Positions 11,975 through 23,985 of a DNA stretch of 64,000 nucleotides are shown here, piece after piece. The notes under the pieces were generated by a model. The model was given only the letters and a program-made list of their open reading frames with translations. It did no database searches and was not told the DNA's origin. This DNA is from Hermodice carunculata. Its lineage: Eukaryota > Annelida > Polychaeta > Eunicida > Amphinomidae. The position numbers and the translations under genes were made by a program. Position 1 is the first letter of the stretch, and the number at the start of each line of letters is the position of its first letter. The stretch is from positions 79,472,725 through 79,536,724 of the forward strand of contig OZ026623.1 in the NCBI GenBank assembly GCA_964020975.1. The letters are read 5' to 3'.

Positions 11975-13527
11975 GTATGATCTCATGCAAACATATAAAG
12001 TATACATATAAACATACATTGTACAGAATGGAGAACAGTAATTTAAGCCATAGAATCCATGTTCTAGCTCTTCAGTCTTTACACCCAAATGTACTGTTTT
12101 ATGTTCAATGTATTCATACATGTCATATGTGGATTGTGCTCCTTCAATAGAATTTCTTCTACTGAAATAGAAAGTATAATGTAACACACAAGAAAATCAA
12201 AGCCATTTTCAGTACCAAAAAAAAAAATAAATCAAATAAATAAATAAAATAAAGCAGCATTATATTTAAGCCTTGTATAGGAATCAGCAATTCACCAAAT
12301 TGTAATTGTCAACCAAAACTTTTACTTCTACAGTGGTATTAACAGTTTAGTCATTATCAGTTATCCAAGTATTCTGTAATCAGCTTATATTTTATTCTTA
12401 TAAACTGAAATGTAAGCTGTCTAAGCAATATCACAAAACATCCTCAGTTTCAACAGATAGTGCAAGCATCAAACAGGATACACACCAAATAATATCATAC
12501 GAGTTCATTGCATGATGTGAAAATTACATAAGCACAAACAGCAGCCATATCTTTCAGAATTGAATGACACCATTCATGTGAAAGCAAAAAGGTAAATCTA
12601 TATATATGCATTGCCTATGCATAAATATGAGTCGTACATTGAAGGTTTGATTCAACCTTCACCAATACATTGCCCAAAAGAACCATTATTTGAGTATCCA
12701 TGTCCTTGTTATTTGTATCCTTACCTTTACAAATACCAGACTACACTTTGGTACAGCAAAGACTTGTTAGCTGATGCCATCTATTATCATCACCATATCT
12801 GAATGTCAGTTGAGTCAAACACATAGGATACGTACAGCCTGCGGAAACGGTATGTCAAGATTGCGTAAGGTTTCCCTGTATCTTCTCAACACCCTTTCAC
12901 CCATTTAACTCAGCATAAAGGATAGCAGTCACCAAACGAGGATTATATACATACATTGTTATAACAGTATGACATTTCAAGCCAACACTGAAATACTAAA
13001 TGTGAAATTGTGTCTATCAGATTTGAATGGTATGATTTTGATAATACTAGCGACATAAATCACACAGCGATGTGAGATGCTACTAAGTACATCTACAATG
13101 GGCAAATGCTTTAGTCACTGAACTTGTCAAAATTTACAATGGGAATCAATTTATCTTGATATTTTTGTGCCTTGTGGACAAATGGAAATCCTTTCTGATT
13201 TCGAACACTGCTTCATAAAGTGTGGCTTTATGGTAGTCACAAGTTACAATGATGTGTGTATATATGAGAAAACAGCCAAACCCTCTAAGACCAAGCAATG
13301 TGAATAGTGAGTTTCTCAGGCATATTTTGAGAAAAATTGGTAATAGTGGGCATTTTGCTATTTTCATTTTCACTACTGTTTGTCAGAAGAGAGCTTACAT
13401 GTAAATGAGACATGAATTGTACATTATATATACAATCCAGATCAGACACTGACATCTTTCATGTGTAGAATCATGAGATTGAATTCCAGTTAAATAATAC
13501 TTGTGAATATTTCCATAAAGGTACATA
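11975..13527. other. No gene recognised
   Basis: I find no family signature on either strand. A short A/AAATA-rich tract lies near 12220-12255. A continuation of ballast gene 1 was looked for here and not found. Confidence 0.4.
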
Positions 13528-13711
13528 CAGTGGTCCCCTGTTTTGAGTGACTTCCCCCAAGGGCAGGTCCTAAAGTAATTTTTGGAACACTCTGCCTTGA
13601 ATTATAATGAGTCCAACATGCAGGACATCTACCTCAATGTCTGAATGCATTGGTCTTTGTCATCCACCTCAATGTCTGAATGCATTGTCTTCATCATAGC
13701 AGATACCACTG
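13528..13711. mobile_element. MITE, Tc1/mariner-pogo type
   Basis: Flanked by TA on both sides (13526-13527 and 13712-13713), with ends CAGTGGTCCCC on the left and ...TACCACTG on the right. Inside is a tandem pair of the string acctcaatgtctgaatgcat near 13630-13690. It belongs to the same CAGT/ACTG-ended group as 2448-2637 and 59981-60147. It has no coding capacity. Confidence 0.6.
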
Positions 13712-13713
13712 TA

Positions 13714-14363
13714 TGGTATAATTGTATAATAATTCATCACTTATGTGGTTTTGTTGATTGTATTGTGACTCTTGAATAAAACAGTGATATTTGAATTCTA
13801 TGGTATGATTCTAGCAGTAGTCTGTTTTCTAAATATGATGCTTGTGATCTCTGCTGACACACTTACTGTATGTTGGTGCCGTTCTGAGTTGCCGTACAGA
13901 TGGTTCTCCCTTTTTAGCTATGGGGAACACTATAGTCATTCTGGCCTGTCCATCTCTCCCTTTTGCAGCTCAGAGTTTTCATTAAAATGTTGAGATGTTG
14001 TGCATTTATCCAAAATAAGATCCAAATTGTTAGCAATAGTATTAAATCCCAAGCCTTTAAAATTTGAAGTGGCCATTGCATGATAATGAGGAGTGAAAAA
14101 TTTCGAAACCTATACATGTGCAGCAGTGCCGGTCTATGTGGGGAACTGGTCTTTCAGCCATACTGATGATCACCATATTGCCAGACAGTGTGGGTTACTG
14201 GAGTCCAGCTATCCAGGGTTCTATCCTGAGTTATGTATGTTTCCTGGATTATCTGATTCAAACAGTGGCTTTTACTCATACAGTCTACACTAAATGTTTA
14301 TAGAGTTTATATATCCAATATTTACTATGTTTTTGTCTTTGTAGATGCAAATGGTGAACACAT
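13714..14363. other. Flank of the 8.6-kb insertion, no gene recognised
   Basis: Short open frames on both strands show no recognised family. The last six bases, acacat (14358-14363), are the left target-site duplication of the element that follows. Confidence 0.4.
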
Positions 14364-14560
14364 ACAGTTCTGCCCGTCTAAAACTTAACAGCCAAACGCG
14401 TTTGTGACGTTTGGCTGGTGTTTGAAAACGTTCGAAAGTGTTCGGTTTGCGTTTGAAAGTCGTTTGAGAAGCATTTCAAACACTTTGAGCAACGCAAACG
14501 ATTCCAGCAACACGTTTGAAACACTTTGAGAAACGCATTTTTGTCAAACATATTTAGAAC
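14364..14560. repeat. Left terminal inverted repeat with CAAACGCGTTT subrepeats
   Basis: This repeat begins ACAGTTCTGCCCGTC and then carries several degenerate units such as GTTTGAAAACGTTCG, GCGTTTGAAAGTCG and CGTTTGAAACACTTTGAG. The units run in both orientations. Such arrays are typical of clustered transposase-binding sites (inference). Confidence 0.7.
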
Positions 14561-16143
14561 GCAAAGGTTAGGTTTTATATTTTATTTTCTCTTGTTGCTT
14601 AAGTTATAGATATACAAAATGAATGTTGGTATTTCTTTTCTTCACACAAGTGTACATCAAATTGTTCACACAATTATGAGTTGATAAAGATTCCAATGGG
14701 GATCGCAATATTAAAGAAAAATAATAATAATCATTTTAATGTGAGAAAACAAGTGAATGAATGTATTTGAGCTAAGATACGTGTTGAACAAACAACGTAC
14801 AGAAGACTGAACTCTGCACAAGGTAAAGCAATGCCCTATATGTAGTTAAAAAAATACTTTGTTGGAATGCTGTGATGCAAATGCTTTTTATTCTTACATT
14901 TTTGTTTTTCCTTTATTTAAACACTGTACTGCTAAGGTACAAAATATCCTTTTTTCTTTTCAATTTCATTTTCTTCTTATCTATGCCGCCATTTTAAGCA
15001 AAGGGATCTCTGATAATAGTTTTAAAAAAAATGGAGATGGAACACTTACAATGGCGTACGAGACTGCAATGAATTCAAATGTATAAAGATATGCTCTTTC
15101 AAGTTTGTGTGTGGGGTGTTTGTGTGTGTGTGCGAGTGTTTTTTTTTTTCTTTTTCTTTTTTTTTGAGTAAACAAAACTGAAAAGCTTCAAGAAATTTAC
15201 GTTTATAATCACCCCCAAGGATTTTTAAAGCACGAAGTATTTCCTGATTGTCTTGTCCTATTTTCCCACCAATGGCTGCAGTTATTTGCACGATTTTTAT
15301 ATCAATGTTTCTTATCATCTTGCACCATTCTGCCCTTGTTCCAATGAATCCAGTCCGTACATATGAAATGAGGCAATGCTTCCTTGGTAGTCCTATGCAC
15401 AGTACTGATTATATCATTTTTGTATTGGGGGTGTTAGCTCCACGACGTTTGCCTTTTCGTCGGTGTGTTACAAGCTTCCATAGGCCTTAGCTTTACATTA
15501 TCAAACGTCCCTGTGGCAATATTATGTATAATGTTTTTTACACATATGGAGCATGTGCTTCCGTTTATCTGCTCAACACGTTACAGATACTTGTAGAAAT
15601 CTGTTTCGTATAGATATATATATATATATATATCACACCGTGCCGCATGTGAATAAAAGTGGTGTGCACATTACCTACATTACAGTTATAATTATGATTC
15701 GGTTTTGCTGATTTGATAAAATCTATAAGAAATTTCGACACGAAACTCAAATAAGAATGTGTATTAGCATAATTAAAACAAGAATCCAGAAAGGAACAAT
15801 TTCCCAAGTAAGTCCACTATTTTTAATTAATGATCCAAATGAGTATGCTAATGAATATAGTCACAAGGTGTTACTGGAGAGACACCTTGTGGCTAAACCT
15901 GGCAGTAGCACGTCTGGCAAGGAAAATGGACATTGGTCGGAATGACGTCTGTGAGGATTGAAAGCTGGTGACAGTCGGCGACGATCGATATGCAAATAAA
16001 TATGTATGTGTATTCCCAAGTGTTTCTAGTTGACCTTGCTAAATTTACTTATACGTGTGGTGATTTTTTACATTTACATTTGTTATCCAACACGCAAATG
16101 GATTCAATCTTACGATGCAATAGAAATCGCGTGAGCTCGCCTG

Positions 16144-16181
<38 letters not shown>

Positions 16182-16930
16182 CAGCTTACATCAGTGTCAA
16201 TGATAAACATGTGAAGGATACTGGGCACAAATGAGACGGTAGTGGTAAACCTCGCCCTCTGTTGTAATTTGTATAATTGTGATATCTCTCACCAACAACA
16301 TCTGTGCCATAGAGACTGACTCGATAAGTCAATGCTTGACTTCTTTCACAATCCATGTAAAACGAATGTGTCTATACTTTTTTTTTTTTTTAACCAACTA
16401 ATTATACATTGTGGAAAAGGACGTAAATGTATAGATTGCAAGTACGTAAGAAAGACGTCGTTTGAGTCGCTGATTTGTACAGGACTGTTTCCCCTTGAGC
16501 GTCGCATTTTGAATATTAAATGAACTTTGTATGAGGTACTCACAAAGGAAAAGTGAATGTAAACGAATTAAATATGTTTTTATGACATTCACAATCAAAC
16601 CTGTGTTTAGTGTTGACTCAATGACGACTTGTGGAGTTACCCAGTTGCAAAGGTGAAGTTAAACTAATTAAATAGGTTTTCATGACATTCACAACAGGGC
16701 TGTTGCTAGCATTTCGAGGTTGGGTCTGGCGATATTAAGGCCGTGGGTGTGGGGGCCGCCTGGGCCCCCACGTAGGTCTAGGGGTAGCGTCCCGGTCAGG
16801 GCCAGGGGACAGAGTCCCTGGAAGTTTTAGCATTTTCAGGTATTTAAGAACCTAGGAATGGCTTACAAGCAACCAAATAAATTTTTCTTCAAGATTCTGA
16901 TGGTGGGGAAACATTGAAGTTGTTCAGAGG
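14561..16930. other. Left interior of the insertion, no gene recognised
   Basis: No reading frame with a known signature. Simple repeats include a T-rich tract near 15138-15164, (AT)n near 15614-15634 and (TG)n at 16149-16174. Confidence 0.4.
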
Positions 16931-17396
16931 ATGAAGGTATGAATACACCATTGCGGCCAATCAGGTGCAGGTTACCGCACAAATAGTTCTTGGTTGTCTT
17001 GTGCTGACACCTTTGGGGGCCATTTACCTGTAATTAACCCACTGTTTCAGCTAGACTATTACATAAGCTTATCAGCCTGTTTGTGTTGTATGGTTTGACA
17101 GATATTTTTTCCATGATGAGTTTTATAAACAGAGGGCAAATCACACATTCATACGCAGTGACGTAATGCTGGCAAGCCGTGCTCGGAGCACGTGTTTCCT
17201 GGCTATGACAGGTAAACACTGGCATAGCATTTGATTCTATCTATAGACTCGCCTTTTTTATCTTGAATGTTTTCAGTGAAAGGTGTCTGCACAACACCAA
17301 CTGCATACTTTATTTTAAAAAGTGACGCAACAAAAGTTATACGCCTTTATGCTAATATGAGAATATACAGTAAATATAATGGTGGTTTCATCCCTG
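16931..17396. repeat. 466-bp direct repeat, copy 1
   Basis: This block starts atgaaggtatgaatacacc and ends tttcatccctga. It is nearly identical to 18309-18775, with only scattered single-base differences. The high identity suggests a recent duplication. No primer-binding site or polypurine tract is seen around it, so an LTR pair is not supported. Confidence 0.75.
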
Positions 17397-18308
17397 AAGG
17401 AAAACTGATGCTGACAGATGAAATTTTAAAATTTCACCTTCATGACAAATTGATTTGCTCTAAATGTTGCCTTACCACTTATATTTGTCAGATCAAACCA
17501 TTTGAGATGGCTATCTTTATTTGTTTATGTAAGATAAAACAATTAAATTGTGTCAATGGTTTACAATAGGGTACACTGCTGGATTTTCATACATTAACTA
17601 AAACAACAATGATATTTGCATATTTTGGGGAAAAATGAAGAAAGAGTGACTTTTAAATTGATATTCAGGTTAAATACTCCATTTTAAAAGAAGATTGAAT
17701 GAGGATGAATGATATTTCAAAGGAAAATATGTTGAAATTGACTTTGATCTTTGCATATTTAAAAACAGCTGAAAAAGCCCCCAACTACTTGATAAATGAA
17801 GATGGAAACTAGGAAGGATTATATGGTGATCATGATGGCCATGTAACCACTTGATGGTAGAAATAAGACTGATATATATGTGGACTAACAAGTGTGTATC
17901 ATCAATATTTAAAATTTTGTTGGAGCAACAATGAGGCAGTTTGTACCACTCAGCAGCCATCATTTTTAAGGGGGGGTGGTATCAAGGTCAATGTAGGTTC
18001 ACTGACCAGGTTTTTTTCTGGCAAGCTGTATTGTTTTGTTACAAACAGATAATAATAATGTAACCCAAGTGAAAAAAATTGAGATAAAATCAAATCTTTG
18101 AAGAAAAAATAATGAATTTTATTGATTGGTGGGGTCAGATCAAAACACTTAAAATTGCATTGGGAATCCATTGTGATAGTGCATAGAAAAAGTATTATAT
18201 TTCCAAAAGTATACCAGTTAGCTGAATTTTCTTTTCACAGTATTACACTTGTATGGGTCAGTATTGCATATGAATAATTAACATGAATATTAATTGTCAT
18301 TTGCATAA
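17397..18308. other. Spacer between the two 466-bp repeats
   Basis: About 0.9 kb of unique AT-rich sequence. The frames seen (for example a short one at 17670-17963 on the minus strand) have no recognised signature. Confidence 0.4.
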
Positions 18309-18775
18309 TGAAGGTATGAATACACCATTGCGGCCAATCAGGTGCAAGTTACCGCACTAAATAGTTCTTGGTTGTCTTGTGCTGACACCTTTGGGGGCCA
18401 TTTACCTGTAATTAACCCACTGTTTCAGCTAGACTATTACATGAGCTTATCAGCCTGTTTGTGTTGTATGGTTTGACAGATATTTTTTCCATGATGAGTT
18501 TTATAAACAGAGGGCAAATCACATATTCATACGCAGTGACGTAATGCTGGCAAGCCGTGCTCAGAGCACGTGTTTCCTGGCTATGACAGGTAAACACTGG
18601 CATAACTTTTGATTCTATCTATAGACTCGCCTTTTTTTTCTTGAATGTTTTCAATGAAAGGTGTCTGCACAACACCAACTGCATACTTTATTTTAAAAAG
18701 TGACGCAACAAAAGCTATACGCCTTTATGCTAATATGAGAATATACAGTAAATATAATGGTGGTTTCATCCCTGA
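18309..18775. repeat. 466-bp direct repeat, copy 2
   Basis: Second, near-identical copy of the block at 16931-17396, in the same orientation and about 1378 bp away. Either the whole 1.38-kb stretch was tandemly duplicated and then partly lost, or this is a short mobile unit present twice. Identity ends abruptly on both sides. Confidence 0.75.
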
Positions 18776-19227
18776 CTGAAAATGGCTGGGGAAGAGTTGG
18801 CATAGGATCGAGGCCATTCAGACTGTACATAAAGGGCACACGAAGTTGAACACAACAAGTCAAATGAGGACCATCAAATCAACTTTATTGATATGTACGT
18901 TACATGCGTCATTTAACATACTTATAATGTATCTTCCATTTTGTTACAATTTCAGTGCTTGTACTCCACTCCAGTAATATTAATAGGTCTACAACATGCA
19001 GAGGTATCCGTTGTGTCAATCAGTCACTGGCAGCAAAATGCCACTCCATTTACATTAAAGTATGAAAAAATGGCCCGTACTAAACTCATCATTTGTAAAA
19101 ACCAATAATTACTACAGATGTCCTCTAAAAGTATTAAGATTGATACCCTCAAAAACATTAAACTACACGTGCATGTTTATGCACATCATAAATCTACTGG
19201 CAATAAATACATAATCTGATTAAACTT

Positions 19228-20153
19228 TCAGATCAATGCAATCATGACTATTTTTCCCCGAAAAGTTCGTCCGAACGATCGGGGCAGTCGGCCCTGCACA
19301 ATCAAACCAGTTTTTGGGGTTGCCTTAATGGCGACTTGTTGAATTACTAAGTTGTAATGTTGCGTCATTGATTGGTGCAGTAGCCGACTTTTGCTGGTAC
19401 CTATAGGACTTGTTGCTATTATCAATGATTTTGGTTATATGTCCCGTCAGCACGTTCAGCTGGTATGATGGTATTTTGTATTTTTCTTGCACTCTGTTTA
19501 TGATTGTATTTATCCTTGATTTCTGGAGGGAGATCATGGGCCTATTTCTACGACCATTTATACACGCATTGCACAGTCTCTCTTCTGGAGAAAACAGATC
19601 TTTCATCAGCTGCAGTGTGTATACTGATGTAAAGGCAAATTGCTGTTTGCATTCTGCCCGTCACTCCCATGGGGGAGTTTGTCCTGTGTCGCGAAGTGTC
19701 TGAAGTCTCTTCGTGTGGTGGTTGTTCGGACAGTGGTCCCTGTCACTCCCATGGGGGAGTTTGTCCTGTGTCGCGAAGTGTCTGAAGTCTCATCGTGTGG
19801 TGGTTGTTCGGACAGTGGTTGAGGCCCTCCAGGTTGGCCTCCCAGAAGGCGGAGTGGGGCCGTCTGGGGCGGAGACTGTAGACCTACTGGTCGTTCTGCA
19901 ACGACCGAGACAGGTGGTACTCGTGAAGCTGACAGTAATTGGTCCAGTTTTGTTAGAACATTGGCTCTGAAAATCGTAAATTCATTCTGAAGGGTTTCCA
20001 TGGGAGATTCACATGGTTGATTTCATTTCGAAGTAATTTTACTTCCTCTTTGATTGTTCCATAGCACCTCTCGTTGGGATAAGGAGTAGAATGGTGACTC
20101 TCGTGCAGAATGGAGTCTAAGTTATCCACTGAAGGTAAACTTCCGCCAGTCAC
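19228..20153 (-). other. BEN-like open region inside the insertion
   Basis: Minus-strand frames run 20153 to 19228. Order: an N-terminal piece with a KEEVKLLRNEIN heptad-like run, METLQNEFTIFRANVLTKLD, a Pro/Thr-rich linker, then LMKDLFSPEERLCNACI with RINTIINRVQEKYKIP (19606-19325) and a basic tail. The LFSPEE...I..RVQEKY pattern recalls BEN domains, which bind DNA or mediate protein contacts in chromatin proteins and some transposon proteins. The linker is coded by an 82-bp tandem duplication (about 19657-19820). The region is not one open frame and looks broken or spliced. BEN assignment is tentative; it is the only protein-like signal in the element. Confidence 0.4.
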
Positions 20154-21573
20154 CTGAAATATTCGTGGAACAGGCTGTAAATGTATATATATATATATAT
20201 ATATAGACAGGCAGAAAGACAGACAGACAGACAGATAGATAGAGAGATAGATACATAGACAGACAGATTCCTGTCAATTGCGGACACTCTAGGTGTCCAC
20301 ATTAAGCAATGGCTGAACTTTTGCCATCTCTAGGTAAAATGAATATACAATGTATATTTGTTTCTATGTACATGTGCGTGTCAGTATATACATGTGCATG
20401 ATAATTAACCCTTTAATTCATCGAGACAGATTTATAACCAAAAAAAAGATAAATGAATTGAAAATAAGAAGAAGTTCACAAAAGTACGCGACTGTTTAGG
20501 GTTATAATTCATCTTTCACAGCCTACTTGGCTCATTAACTACCAGTAACTGCAGTCAAGTTACAACGCCTGAGATAGCATTTCAGATGCCTGACTTTGTT
20601 CAGGCATTATCATTGTATACAAAGTTTAATAAAAAAAAATCCGAAAATCAGTGGTGTCTAAGTTTTTGCAAGGCTACTAGACGTGCAGGCGCCTTGATTT
20701 TAGTCTCCCGTCAAGAATGGTACATACCGCTTGGAATCATGACTGAAAAAACACTATTGTGTCTTATTTTAGTAAGATAGAGGAAGTTGAATCTTACATT
20801 TGACGCGTTTTGTCCACCAGCCATTGCAGTTGAAGCTTCGAAAATTTTCTGAATGATTGAAATTTTTTAATCAAGTGTTGAAGTTAAAAAACTTTAGACG
20901 ACAATTGAGCGAATATATCCTCTCCATTCCAATAGTAGCACGCTGTGCTAGCGCAAAAATTTCCTGAGTAGACCTGGTTTTCGCGAAGTTTGTCTTAATT
21001 TAAAGTACCACATCCAATTACACTCATTCTCTAATCCATATAGCATAAAATAACACCAATAAACCCTCTTGTTTCATCAAAACCCGTTAATTTTTTTTAA
21101 ATATTGAAACATGCTGAATTTTTGATAAAACGCCCAAGATTAAAAAGTAGGATGTGTGTTCCTAGTGTGGCGTGTTTATTGTACATGGGTTTTCGCACTT
21201 ACATTTTCACCCAATGCATAATGTCAAAAATTAATGATATATAATGTAGGACTAACACGTTCATGATGCAATAAACTGTTATCATAAAACTTTCATTGCG
21301 GCATGGGGAAGCAATACGAGGTCTCACGAGTTACATACTAATAAATTCAAAGTTAATAATGCTAAGCTTAGGCCTAGCTCGCCTCCCGAACATTACGCTA
21401 GTGCAGAATGGTCTGATATTCAGATGTAAAAATTCCAAAGACACGGAAAAGAGTTTAATTTTTTAATCCATGCCAAGTGACATACATATGATTATAAAAA
21501 AATCCAACACTTGAAAGTACACTTCAACATGTATGTATGTATGTATGTATGTATATATGTATGTCTGTGTGTG

Positions 21574-21615
<42 letters not shown>

Positions 21616-22769
21616 CTTTCTTTATTAGGTACAACGTTGCTGTCAACAATCATCTCGTATCTGAGATATACATACATGTGAAATGTGTCCCATGATTCAA
21701 GCCGCTTAACTTAACACACCAAGCGATATCAAACTTCAATTAGTTCGGCCCCATTCCCTCGATTGTAGCAACTCGCGTTCAAGCTACCAACATAAAACTA
21801 ATATCTTTCCTAACGATTAACAGTTCATATCAAGCCTTTCTATTGAAATTCGTTTAATTGCCGTTGTGGAAAGAGTTTGTAAAAAGGTAATTGCAGAAAA
21901 CCACTAGCTTCATTATATTATGGGGCGCAGAAAGATTTACAAACGTTGACCCCCATTTTGACCATGGGTGAGGTCACATGATCTCTGCATGGACCACATG
22001 ACCCCTTTCCAGGAATTTCGCACATGTGCAGAGCAGCAGTTTCGATTTTGTTTCCTTGTTGTGGAAACGTAAATAATTGATATTGATGGAGCCCCCCCCC
22101 CACCCACCCCCCAAAAAACCTTTCTTAAATGACATTATTTGTTTGACTAGTAAAACTCAATAAATGAAGACACGCGGGAACAGACAAATACTAACTGCTA
22201 TTCAAATAGAAAAATGACATGGTTGTTCAAAGTGGTTGTGGGAAACAAGAAATTCAAGGGTGTTCGAGAACCGGCCGTTTCATGATGAAACTGACAAAGC
22301 AACCGATAGACTATCATTCCTTGCTGGACACAAAACTTTCAAGTGTTGTTGTTGTTACGTCGATCGATTTTTCACTGACCCCCACCCCCCCAAAAAAAAT
22401 AATAATTAAAAAAAAATCAATGTTCATTATCTTTGACAGTGTCCAAGAAAACGGTGGCAGCTGCGGCTGGTGCTGTGTCTCACGGGCCTTTCATTCCGAA
22501 ACTGTTCATTCATCTTGGTCAAACAATGTAGTGGCAAGGGGCGATCAAAACAATGTGGCCCCCTAAAGTATTCTGCCCCCTTTATATTGCATTTAAGTGC
22601 ATGTGCATGCACAAATAAATTTATTTATTTAACCTACAAATGAAACTTTTTTTCAGTGTTAGGTTTAAGGAGCTGATTGCATAACTTATTGAAGTGGGTA
22701 CACTTTGTCACCATCAAACATTTGGGAAACGCTTTGTAACCACTATGTGATGAAATGACATTGACGTGT
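20154..22769. other. Right interior of the insertion, simple repeats, no gene recognised
   Basis: Holds (AT)n near 20188-20206 followed by GACA/GATA repeats to about 20265, ATGT repeats at 21531-21553, (AT)n at 21577-21611 and C-rich tracts near 22090-22110. No coding family recognised. Confidence 0.45.
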
Positions 22770-22954
22770 TCGGATGTATTAAAATGCATTTGCGAAAGTG
22801 TTTGAAATGCGTTTGGTGAAGTGTTTCAAACGCGTTTGCGAGAAAGAGTTTGAAACGCGTTTGCTTCGTGTTTGAGTTTTCTCGTTTGCGTTTGAGGATC
22901 GTTTAGGAAGTATTGGTGTTTGGCGTTTGATAACTTGAACGCGGGTGGAACTGT
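22770..22954. repeat. Right terminal inverted repeat with CAAACGCGTTT subrepeats
   Basis: Read inward from 22954 this gives ACAGTTCCACCCGCGTTC and then CAAACGC-type units (GTTTCAAACGCGTTTGC, GAGTTTGAAACGCGTTTGC). It mirrors the left repeat at 14364-14560. It abuts the coding end of the interrupted minus-strand gene. Confidence 0.7.
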
Positions 22955-23572
22955 ACACATTACATCCATGTACACCCTTCATATTAGGGTACAACCTTCG
23001 AACTAATTGCAGCACACAATCTGGCATAATTTCCCTCACAGATAGCATGTACCTGTCACTGTTATCCAGATCCTGTCTTCCTAGTTCTGCTCCTTTGATA
23101 GCCAGATAGCGGGGATCTCTCCATGCTCCTCGATCATTCATCATGTGCCAAAATCTTTTATATTTATCTTTTCTCATTAAGTTGTTCCCAGCTGCAGGTG
23201 GATTGCCAGTCCCTAGCCAGCGCTGCCTATAGGTGGTCACACAGGGACGACAGAAGCAGTGCAAACATTCATCCCGCCCATCTTCAGGTGGGATCTCTGG
23301 CTCAGCAGGTACATTTACTTGAAGGGAGGATTCAGCTGTTCCCTAGCCACTTGATTGTTTAGATGGTCCTCTGCCCTAGGTTCCACTGGTACTGTAGGCA
23401 GTGTAGTCTCTACTTGTCCATGTTGCTGGGCACTGTGAACGGCCAATAACTGTTCCATGGTCATTTCTTCGAAATCCCTTTCATTATGTGTAAAAAAAGC
23501 ATTTATAGCATGCCATTGTTCATTGGTGACATGAATAATGTATGTTTCTTTGTCTTCTGCATCAGCCATCAT
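22955..23572 (-). pseudogene. Cys-rich protein interrupted by the 8.6-kb insertion; possible diverged ballast relative
   Basis: Minus strand from the Met at 23572 (MMADAEDKETYIIHV) to the insertion at 22955. An acidic N-terminal part ends at about 23315 and continues, after a one-step frame change near 23313, as VPAEPEIPPEDGRDECLHCF. Then come CRPCVTT, a YKRFWHMMNDRGAWRDPRYL segment and REIMPDCVLQLVRRLYPN. This C-x2-C-x-C-x2-C plus YKRFW plus PDCV...LYP order is shared by a multi-copy family of short invertebrate proteins (remembered, unnamed). It parallels the ballast domain's C-x-C-x2-C, YRQF-W and PSC..IR..YP blocks, so I suspect distant homology. The 3' coding end was cut by the transposon. 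Broken gene; function unknown. Confidence 0.5.
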
Positions 23573-23985
23573 GAGCTCTGTAGATACACATGTACTATCA
23601 CTTGTGTTTTGTGATGCAAGCCTCATGTATGAATCGTACACATTGAAATTTTGTGAATAAAAGTACATTACAATACTGCCATATATATTTGTATTCTGAT
23701 AAAGTTACCAATAGTTAGACAAGTCACCATACACCCTACACCAGTAATTAAACTGTTCACACAAAGTCAAAAGTCCAGCAGAAGCTTTCACATATCTGGC
23801 TGCCATAGTAACAGTTACTAAGGAATCCAATCACAGCACATCTAATCAACCAGTGATTCCTGATATTTCATCACATATCAGTGTACATATTCCAAGGAGA
23901 GCATACCAGTATCACTACGTATTTCAAGGAGAACATACAAGTATCAATCTTATAAAACGCACCATTTCTAAGACCAACTTTTTGA
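23573..23985. other. Upstream region of the interrupted Cys-rich gene
   Basis: The minus frame stays open upstream to 23668 (an alternative Met there), but MMADAED at 23572 is the more likely start. Beyond that no gene or regulatory motif is recognised. Confidence 0.35.

Larger units (their letters stand above)
14364..22954. mobile_element. 8.6-kb TIR-bounded insertion with 6-bp target duplication
   Basis: Both ends start ACAGTTC (left 14364; right, inverted, 22954) and are flanked by the same hexamer acacat (14358-14363 and 22955-22960). The terminal inverted repeats are about 190 bp and about 70 percent alike near the tips (ACAGTTC, CCCG, AACTTA and CCAAACG blocks in the same order). Each is built of degenerate subrepeats of the form GTTTGAAACGCGTTTG. 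Inside lie a BEN-like open region on the minus strand, a 466-bp direct repeat and several simple repeats. The ends and 6-bp duplication do not match the common hAT (8 bp), Tc1/mariner (TA) or piggyBac/Kolobok (TTAA) rules. Six-bp duplications occur in Dada and Polinton elements, but I see none of the Polinton genes. Superfamily unassigned. It interrupts the minus-strand gene at 22955-23572. Confidence 0.7.

Noticed and set aside
16931-18775. 466-bp direct repeats as a pair of LTRs
   Set aside because: No primer-binding site after the first copy, no polypurine tract before the second, no coding region between them.
14364-22954. Polinton assignment from the 6-bp target duplication
   Set aside because: The element is too short, the tips do not start AGT, and no polymerase, integrase, protease or capsid gene is recognisable.
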